Positions 45,058 through 55,200 of a DNA stretch of 64,000 bases are shown one piece after another. Below the pieces are notes generated by a model that saw only the letters and a list, made by a program, of their open reading frames with translations, did not search any database and was not told the origin of the DNA. Numbering within the stretch: the first letter of the stretch is position 1; every line of letters begins with the position of its first letter. The stretch spans positions 109,096 to 173,095 of the forward strand of contig JARBJD010000151.1 in the NCBI GenBank assembly GCA_033064195.1, read 5' to 3'. The position numbers and the translations under genes are program-made. This stretch comes from Blattamonas nauphoetae. Taxonomy: Eukaryota > Preaxostyla > Oxymonadida.

Positions 45058-46071
45058 GATGAAGCTTTCGAAGCCTTCCGAAATCAGAGCTTGGATCATC
45101 CGTTTCCCAGATTGGACCACTTCGCGGCCTTCATTTTTCCATTGGAACTGCGAATTGATGATGTTGAGCAGAGTCCTCCAGAGACATTCGTCGTTTTCTA
45201 CAGAAGGAAGACAGCTTGACAATGTCATCACTATTGGAGATGCGAGGACAAACTCCAATGTTGGGAGATGAAATGGGCTGATTTGAAGGAGTGTGTTCAA
45301 CAGATCCACGAGAGAGTGGAACAAATCGCGATTGAGTATGTACCGATTTGAGATCAGAAATGTCACAAATTGAGACGATGGAAGATAGACCTTTTGGAAG
45401 ATCATTTCACGATGGTTGAATTTGTCGATTGCAGAAGTGACAGCAAGTTCCGCGAGAGATGAAGCATCGGCGAGGTCAACAGAAGAGCGGATGATTCCGA
45501 GAAGATGGTCGATTACCGTTTCATTTCCCAAAATTGACTGTGTGTGAGGCTGAACAGTCGTTAAGGTATTTGCGACGAGATCTGACACCACGAGAGGAAG
45601 TTGACTTCCTGCCGACGAATAACGGATGGTGAAAGAGAGGAGCGACAACGTTGCAGAAACTACCTTCGAGTGGGCAGATAACAACAGAGTTAGAATGCTC
45701 TCGACAAACCCCGAAACCGATCCGGATGAAGAGGGAAGAAAATCTTCGATTATTGTTGCGGCGACATCTTCAACGTACTGATCCGGGATGAGGTTCCACA
45801 GAAATCTGACAGCTTTGTCTTGAAGGGCATCGTCAAATGGGTATTCTGCTTTCACGAGATCAACAAGTGAAAAGTAAATCCTCGATTTAAGTTTAAACGA
45901 CAATCTGGAGTTAACATCGAAATTCAGGAAAGGTTCTTGTTCTGGAATGATCATCCGATCAGAGACAGGATCGTGGGAGATATTCGGATCATGGACAATA
46001 TGTTCATGGCTAGAGAAGCTGTTCATAATTTGATGAGTTCGATCATGCCCTTTGAATGGAGATAATTTCAC
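44953..46071 (-). CDS. ARM-like family protein (tandem copy)
   Basis: A single-exon, 372-residue frame with ATG (MKLSPFKGHDRTHQIMNS). Family blocks in order: EQEPFLNFDVNSRLSFKLKS, YFSLVDLVKAEYPFDDALQD, FLPSSSGSVSGFVESILTLL, TVQPHTQSILGNETVIDHLL, FVTFLISNRYILNRDLFHSL, RMIQALISEGFESFIEQTLM. The C-terminus (SQLLGSNAMRT) is altered by a local direct repeat. Divergent from the giant surface gene, with 135 bases between the starts. Function unknown. Confidence 0.75.
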   Translation of the reverse strand: MKLSPFKGHDRTHQIMNSFSSHEHIVHDPNISHDPVSDRMIIPEQEPFLNFDVNSRLSFKLKSRIYFSLVDLVKAEYPFDDALQDKAVRFLWNLIPDQYVEDVAATIIEDFLPSSSGSVSGFVESILTLLLSAHSKVVSATLSLLSFTIRYSSAGSQLPLVVSDLVANTLTTVQPHTQSILGNETVIDHLLGIIRSSVDLADASSLAELAVTSAIDKFNHREMIFQKVYLPSSQFVTFLISNRYILNRDLFHSLVDLLNTLLQISPFHLPTLEFVLASPIVMTLSSCLPSVENDECLWRTLLNIINSQFQWKNEGREVVQSGKRMIQALISEGFESFIEQTLMRKRDNYLRSNVVISCHSVSQLLGSNAMRT

Positions 46072-46206
46072 TTCAGATCACCTCACTTCTGCATTCGACA
46101 AATCCAGATTTCACATACCACCATATGTTATGCTGATTCAGAGGTGATCCTGATCAGAAGCCTGGATTTTGTGATGATCTAACCCTTAATTTCCAACTGG
46201 TCGTTC
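46072..46206. promoter_or_regulatory. Shared divergent upstream region
   Basis: 135 bases separate the starts of the ARM-like gene (minus) and the giant surface gene (plus), so both promoters must lie here. No defined element recognised. Confidence 0.4.
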
Positions 46207-49200
46207 TTGTTTATGTGTTTCTTGTTCATCAGCCTCCTTCCCTCAGTCTGGCCACTCTTATTTGATGCCAACAAAGTCGTCTGGAATTTACCACCGGATT
46301 TTTACCCTCCTTCATCTAATTCGCAAACAACTCCGAATTCCATTGATCCGACAGATTCTCATCAGATTGTTCTTCCAAGAGGCCAGTTTCAGATGAATTC
46401 ATCATTTGTTGAGTCAATGACGCTCTCATGGATCGGACAAACCACAACACTTTATCATAATACGTTTCACCAAACCTCCCTCTTCTTTGTCAAAAACTCA
46501 ACTTTTTCGTTGTCTAATCTCTTAATTGATTGCTCATGGCCAGGCACCTCAGTAGCCAAAGTTTCGCTGTCTTCTTTGGTTGTCACGGACTGCCGCATAG
46601 TCTCAAATCTGGAAACATCTCCGTTCATCCTCAGCTGTGGGCAAGATGGTTTCGGAACAACCCTCTCTTTTATTTCGTGCCAAAATTCTCCATCTCAATC
46701 ACCAATTCAACTCCCCCTGACGCAGTTTTTATTATCACCCTTTCCACGCTCTGACCATTCATTTGCCTCAGATGCATATTCTGTTGACACTATATCAGCA
46801 CACGGTCTCGACTTGATCCACTCCAACCTCGTCACAAACAGCGGCCCACTTTTTCATTTTGGCGACCACGAACCCGTCTCTTCGTCGCTCAGACCCACTC
46901 TCTCCACACTCCTCTCCTCAAGCCGCTTTTTCAACACCTCAAATATCCAAGCAACACCGTCGATACCCACACCATTCTCACCATCTCAACGAGTCGTCAA
47001 CACGGACATTACAACGTCTATAAATCATCTTTCCGGCACAACCTGCCTTAGCCCAACATTTGGCGGCAATTTTCTTTGTCTGAACACGTCATTCTCCAAC
47101 TGCAAAACGAGATCAAACGAAGACCCTTATATCTTCAATAACACCAAAGCTCACTCTTATAATATCCAGCTTCACGTCGCCGAGACGGGAGGATTTGAAA
47201 TTGTCACCTATCTCTTCGTCCAGTGCACGTTTCGCAACATATCGTCCGAGTCTGGCGGAGCGGCACTTGATCTCCCCACAATCAAAGGGGGAGCGAATAT
47301 CTCAGCCACGACTTTCCAGGAATGCTACACATCCACATTCGGTGCCGCTCTTTTCCTCGAAAGCACACCGTCTTCCGATTATCCCATCCTCCTCCATTCC
47401 TGCGTGTTTATCAACTGCAACGCCTCAATGACAGCAGGATGCGTGTTTGCATCAACCATTAAGATCCTTACCGTCCATAATTGCTCTTTTATCCGCGGAT
47501 GCGCACTTGGACAAACCGGCTTCGACGATGGATTTGGAGGCGGGCTGTTTCTTTTGGATGTCGCCAACGCCGAAGTCTCGTCCACCCACTTCATTCAGTG
47601 TGTGTCTCAGCGAGGAGGGGGCGCAGTTGCGATTTCAGGAAGTTCGCAATCTGTCAGATTTGAATATGTTCAGTTCAGGGAGTCGGCGGGATCGAAAACG
47701 GGCAAGGATATTCTGATCAATTCTGAAGACCAGTCAACATTGTTCTTTACCATTTTATTATGCGACACAACTTCTGGTGAGCAGAGTGTTCACCACAACG
47801 TTTCTGGAGCTCTGGCAACCAATCTCACAACATCGCCTGCCAAAGTGACTCTCGTTGAAGCGAAAGGAATGGATTTCCTTGGAGCCCAACCCCACATCAT
47901 CCTATCTTTCAAAGCTGATGTCGCTCTCAATGGGGAGATGATGGTTGTTGTGGACAATTCAGGGACGTATGAAAGACCAAATGTCAAGTTCATTGGAACA
48001 CCCGTTTCACCGAATCCAGCTGCTCGTGTTCTTTTCTTCCGGTTTGATAACAGCGAATTCTCCAACATCCTCAATTTGACGTGTGGGGAAGACGAGATAC
48101 TTCAATATGAATCAACCTACACCGTCATCGCAGCATCCATGGTCAACACGAACGTCGACACTTCCAAACAACTCAAATTCATCACTCCCAACCCACCCCG
48201 ACTCGTCGCCGCTAACTTCATCACCGATCAGGCCACACAAACTCATTCAATCGTCTTCAAGGCACGCCATATCCCGTTAGGAAATTATCAAGCTGTGGTT
48301 GTGTCAATCTCGATCCGATTCGTCACTTTCACCGCAACTTTCGACGGGACACTGGAGGCAGGGACATCAAACTTGCTCGCGAAGCCCATTCCTGTTGTCA
48401 TGGGAGATCCAGATGTCAACTTGACTCCACATGACTATCATGACATCGTCTCATTCGCCCACGCTGACACTCCTGACGACCCAATCATTCTCGATCGACG
48501 CAGAATCTATTTTATCACCGCATATCACCCTCAACTCGTTCAAATCAAAGTCGAAGCGGATTTCGACACACACCAGTTCAGAATACTCTTGATCGGAAAC
48601 TATTTTGAGCCTGGAGAATCATGGAACGCGACAACCACAACTGGACAAACCATGCTTGGCACATTCGACAATTCCACTCAAGGACCTTCTGAATGGTACC
48701 CATTTGACACAGACACGAGTTATTTCAAATCTAACACTCAATACTTCCTTGAAACCCTTGTTCTCGAAAACGGGAGTTTTGCTTATGTGCACTACAACAA
48801 GATATACATCTATGACCCTAATGGAGACCCCAGAGTGACCTCATTCTCCGTTCAACTCCTCGAAAATCCCGAGCAGTTCGTCCTCGTTTTGCAGGGAACG
48901 AATTTACCCGAGGGAGTGGGATGGAGAGCAACAATCGATTACGGATTTACGCTTTACATTTTTGGGATGTTTGTCAATTCGACGACGGGAGTGTCGCTGA
49001 ACATGACCTTCAAAACAGATGAAGTGTACTACAATCAGACATACAATGTGACAGAACTTTACTTGGAGGACCAAACAGCCGTCGATTTCCAGAACCCTCA
49101 GTTTTCCACTCCACCTCCCCAACCCCAACTGCTATCTGTCATGGCAATGCTGGACGAATCGAAGGAGAACCTGGTTTTGGACATGTTCGGAAAGAACCTG

Positions 49201-52200
49201 CCTCACGGAACATGCTCGATGACGATCAAACGCTCAAGCAACAATCAATATCTCACACTCCAATTCGAATACTCGTCAGATGAGATCTCACCCACGTTCA
49301 GCATGTCGAGTGACCCTCAACTGGATTATGGGGAAGTGTACCAGATTGTGAACATGACTGGAGATGGGATTCCTGTGATCATTCCATCACCTCTCTATTT
49401 CGAAATCCCTGCCATCCCAACGCTTATGAGCATTTCAGTGGGCATCGAAACTGATATCCTCCCTCTGACACTGACTGGCAAAGAAATACCTGATGGTCCA
49501 TGTGATATTCTCCTTGAGAACAGTGTAACAGCTGTGGAAGTCATGATCACTGTGTTCTTTCAACAAAACAAAGGCGTACTCGATCTTCTAGAAATTATTG
49601 AATGGTTGGAACGCGAAGTGGAGTATTTCGTTAAGAGTGCCCATTCTCCTGATGTAGGCTTCGTCCACCTTCGTAATCCGCTCAAGTTTACCATCCCTCC
49701 AGCAACCATCAATGTGAACTCTTTCTTCATTGAACAGCAGAGCAATCTCGGGGAGTTCATCCTCAAGTTGGAGGGAGACCGCTTCCCACAAGACGAGCAC
49801 TGGACAGCGACCCTGACGACAGGATACACTCTCTCTGGAATGTTTATCAACGAAACGAATGGAGAATCATACGCAACATTGTTCAAAGAGGAAGGAGTGG
49901 ACTATGGGATGATGTACACAGTGGCGAACCTGACACTAAACAATGGAACGACCATCGTTCTGCAGAACAAAACATTCACCACTCCCGTTCCCCCAGCCGA
50001 ATTGCTCTCTCTCCAAGCATCGCTGGACGACTCGAAGGAATATCTGATTTTGGTTCTGACTGGAAAGAGCCTGCCTCTCGGATTGTGCTCGCTGACTCTC
50101 ATGCGCGAAGACAGCAGTGAACATCTCACACTCCCTCTCAACTGCTCGTCGAACGAGACCGTCTCAGGCAGGTTCAGCATGTCCAGCGACCCTCAGCTGG
50201 ACTATGGGAAGACATACCTTGTGACCAGGTTTTCTGGAGGTGCCGTGAATGTGATCTTTCCCCCGAATCTCTCCTTCACCATCCCAGATGACCGGCCGCT
50301 CGTGATGACGATTGATGGTGTCACATCGTTCCTTCTTCCATCCAACAAACACGTTGTTCTTTCGTTCTTTGGAACAAATTTGCCGACAAGCGGGATTTGG
50401 ATCGCTCGGATCAACAACGGGCTGATAACCAACGGCTCGTTTAGCGAATCGGAAATCAGGTCGAATGAGATCAGTTTGGGGGAAGGAGGTCTCATGCCTG
50501 AATCGGAGTACAAATTGATCAATGTGACGTTGGAGAACGGAACTCCTTTCACCCTCAACAGCTGCGAGTTCTGCACTCCTATTGTGCCAACACTGTCATC
50601 TGTCAGTGCATCGCTCGAAGATTCGATGGAAATTCTGAAGTTGGAACTGACTGTGAAGTACTTGCCTGAAGGATCGTGCAGGATGGCAATCAAACGCGAA
50701 GACAACGATGCACATCTCGAGCTCTCGTTCGAAAGCAGGGGGGACGAGATCATCTCATTCATGGTCAGCATGAGCGACCCTCAGCTGGAATATGGGAAGA
50801 CATACCGAATTGTGAACGTGACCGCCTCTGAGAAGAATGTGTTCATGCCCTCACCTCTCTCCTTCACCATCCCAACCCCCCAATCCGTCCCGTCGCTGGT
50901 GGGCATCTCTGCGGGCGTCGAGTCTGGTTCCATCTTCACTGTGACACTGACAGGCGAAAGACTACCCGATGGTCCTTACGAGGTTATCGTGATGAAAAGC
51001 GGAACAACGACAAAATACTCGATAACTGTGGAGTTTGTGGCCAACGAGGGCCTCATGCATGTTGATCTGTCTGATGCCTACTTCGTGCGCGAAGTTGTGT
51101 ATGATATTTATCAAATCAAATCTTTGGAAGGAGACATCGTCCGCATTCCAAATCCGCTCAAGTTTACCATCCCTCCAGCAACTATCAATGTGCGCTCTAT
51201 CTTCATTGAACAGCAGAGCAATCCATTGGAGTTCATCCTCAAGTTGGAGGGAGACCGATTCCCACAAGGCGAACACTGGACAGCGACCCTGACGACAGGA
51301 TACACTCTCTCTGGAATGTTTATCAACGAAACGAATGGAGAATCATACGCAACATTGTTCAAAGAGGAAGGAGTGGACTATGGGATGATGTACACAGTGG
51401 CGAACCTGACACTAAACAATGGAACGACCATCGTTCTGCAGAACAAAACATTCACCACTCCCGTTCCCCCAGCCGAATTGTTCTCCATCCAAGCATCGCT
51501 GGACGACTCGAAGGAATATCTGATTTTGGTTCTGACAGGAAAGAACCTGCCTCTCGGATTGTGCTCGCTGAATCTCACCCGCGAAGGCAGTGGTCAATTT
51601 TTCTCGCTCCATTTCAACTGCTCGTCGAACGAGACCGTCTCAGGCAGGTTCAGCATTTCCAGCGAATATGAGCTGGAATATGGGAAAACATACCTTGTGG
51701 CAAGATTTTCTGGAGGTCCCGTGAATGTGTTGTTTCCCCCGTCTCTCTCCTTCACCATCCCAGATAACCAACAGCTCAATATCACAATTTTTGGGATCAA
51801 TGTGGACCTTCTTCCATCCTGCCGACACTACATTATTTCGTTCTTCGGAATGGATTTGCCAACAAGCGGGATATGGCAAGCTCGGATCAACAACGGACTG
51901 ACAATCAACGGATCGTTTAGCGAATCAGAAATGAAGTCGAATGAGATCACTTTGGGGGAAGGAGGCCTAATGCCCGAGACCGAGTACAGATTGATCAATG
52001 TGACGTTGGAGAACGGAACTCCCATCACACTAATGAGCGACCAATTCATCACTCCAGCTCCACCCACCCTGTCTTCTGTCAGTGCATCGCTGGATGGTTC
52101 GATGGAAATTCTGAAATTGGAACTGACTGTGAAGAACCTGCCTGAAGGATCGTGCAGGATGACGATCAAACGCGAAGACAACAATCAATACCACGAGCTC

Positions 52201-55200
52201 TCGTTCGAAAGCGGGTGGGATCCGATCATCTCATTCATGGTCAGCATGAGCGACCCTCAGCTGGAATATGGGAAGACATACCGAATTGTGAACGTGACCG
52301 CCTCTGAGAAGAATGTGTTCATGCCCTCACCTCTCTCCTTCACCATCCCAGCCGCCCAACCCATCCCAACACTTGTCAGTGTCTCTGTGGGCATCGAGAC
52401 ACAAGTCCTCCCTGTGACACTGAAAGGCGAAGGAATACCCGATGGCCCGTACGAGATTGTGGTGATGAAAAACGGATCAACGATAGCAAACAGCTTCCAA
52501 GTGATCTTTCACCAAAACGAGGCTATCTTCGATGTTCTTCGAATGCTTGACTCGTTGGAACGCGAAGTGGAGTATTTCGTTAAGAGTGCCCGTTCCCGTG
52601 ATGGAGTCTTCGTCCTCATCCGCAACCCTCTCACGTTTGTCATTCCACCCGCCACCACCATCGTGAATCGTTTGTTGGTTAAACTGCACGAGAATCCCGC
52701 GATGTTCATACTCATCTTGGAGGGACTGAAGCTGCCAACAGGAAAGCGATGGACAGCCACACTTACGACAGGATACAGCATCTCTGGTTCATTTGTCAGC
52801 CCAACGATGGGAGAATCCGACCCACTGGAGTTCAAAACGAATGGAGTGGACTATGACAGAACGTACACTGTGGCGAATGTGTCGTTGGAGAATGGGACGA
52901 CAATCAATCTTCAGATCAACGTGTTCACCACTCCACCAGCACCCGTCCTGTCTTCTGTGCGAGCATCGCTGGACGAGTCGAAGGAGAATCTGATTTTGGT
53001 TCTGACGGGAAAGACACTGCCTCACGGAGCATGCTGGATGACACTCAACCGCGAAGACAACAATCAATATCTCGACCTCGAATTCAACTGTTGGTCGGAC
53101 GAGATCTCACCCACGTTCAGCATGTCGAGCAACGCTCAGCTGGAATATGGAAAGGCATACCGGATTGTGAACATGACAGCCTCGGGCATCAACGTGCTCT
53201 TTCTCTCGCCTCTCTCCTTCACCATCCCAACCCTCCCAAAGCCAAAAGAATGCACAATTGAAGCTCTCTATGCCACACTGAGCCCAGATTATCAGAAAGC
53301 ACGCATCAGAATCCGAGGACAAGGATTGGGACAGGGTGCAATGACATTGTCGCTCACACTCTCCCCGTCAGACATCCACTCTGCTGTGCGTGTCTCTGAA
53401 GGGCTGTATCAAGTGGAACTGCCTCTCGGTGACTCCACTGGGGAGTTGAAATGCGATGAGACATACGAAATCAGTGTGCTTGAAGTGGCATCGTGTATCG
53501 TTTCTTGGAAGACACCACAGACTTTCAGAGTCCCTAATCCACCCAAGATTGACTCTGTGACTGCAGACTCGAACACACTCGGCACAGGGCTGACGATTGA
53601 TCTGTCTGGATCAGATTTACGAATAGAAGAAGATTACATCGTCACACTGTCCCCGTCCGGCTCCTTCATCGTTCATTTCAACGATTCCACACATGTCTCG
53701 ATCGAAATCCCGTTTGATGGCGACGAGCTTGACTATTACACAACATACACAATCGAGTCGATCGCACACGTGGACAATCCCGACCATAAGATGGACATGA
53801 CATCCGACCAATCGTTCACAACAACTCCGAAACCAGACATGATTCTTCTGTTTGTGTCTTCTCTGCGTGGAGAGGAGAGTAAACTGTGTGGGGAGGAGAG
53901 TCGACCTTGCAAGACAGTGGATTGGGCATGGGGGATTCTGGAGTCACTCTCAATCGACTCAATGTCCATCGCTCTTCTCGACGAATCCGAGCAGAGAACA
54001 TCGATTGAACAGACAACTGGATCGCTGAGACTCTTTTCGGCGGAGCAGAATGGGATGGACACGCTGGTGATCCCGTCGGCAGCATCGTGGGGCGAGCGCG
54101 ACGCGATGATTGTGATTCTGAGTTCACTCGAGATCCGACAGATCGTGGTAAGGATCGAAGTGTCCTCGTCGAAGTTTGTGTTGCTCTCTGCTGTGAATGC
54201 TGTTGTGACTCTGAAGCAAGGATCGATCGTCGGAACGCCATCTTCATCAAGAATGAACTCGGACGAGACAAGCGAACTGTGTGGATGGGAGTCGGGAGCG
54301 ATCCAACTTGTGAACTCTTCGTCGTCGATCTCCGAAATGTCATTCAGCAAGCTCTCAATGGGTGTCTTTCTTATCAAATCTGGCTCACTCGCGATTGACA
54401 CAAGCGAATTCACATCAAACTCGCCTCACTTTGCTTCGTTCCCTTCAGTCTGCCGGAACATCAAGTGTTCTGATGATGGCAGTGTTGAAGTTTGGAGTCT
54501 GTCGGGAGGAGACGGAACAGAAGATAGTATCTCGTCTTGGATCGTGTCCTCGGATTGCACACTCTCTTCGCCAATCATCAATCTGGACTCGCCGTTCTTC
54601 ATCCCCAAACCTCAAGCCGAGCTCTCGACAAGCACGTGGGACAAAGAGAAGGACACATTCCATGTTGAAATCCACGGCTCGACGCTGATCCCGTGTGGAC
54701 TGTTCCTTGAAGTTGTTGGAGAGAGCGAATCAGGAGAACCAGAATCAGCCCGAATCGAACTGCTTCCGAGCATTGCGACGTCGTTCAACGAGACATTCAT
54801 CTCACTCGATCTTGCCTCATCCATCGTCTCCAACCTCTCTTCTTCGAATCCCATTCGTGGCCGGCTCTCTTATGGGAATTCCGTGACAACTGAGGAATTC
54901 TTCACTTTCCCGACCAGAAAGGCGTGGTCGTCGGGATTGGGGACATTGGCGTGGCTGATTCCTGTGATTGTTGGAGTGGTTGTGTTTCTGATGCTTGTTG
55001 TTCTGATTATTGTGTGTGTGGTGTGCCGTCGAAGGAGGAAGAAGGAAGAAGATAAAGTTTCAGACGAAGAGGAAGAGGAATACATTGAGCAACAAGAAGA
55101 TGCAGAAGACAAATCAGACGACTCTGTTCTCAAACAAGCGGACGAACCAATTCCAATTGTCACACTTGCTGATCTAATCATCGCACCCGAAGAGAACGAG

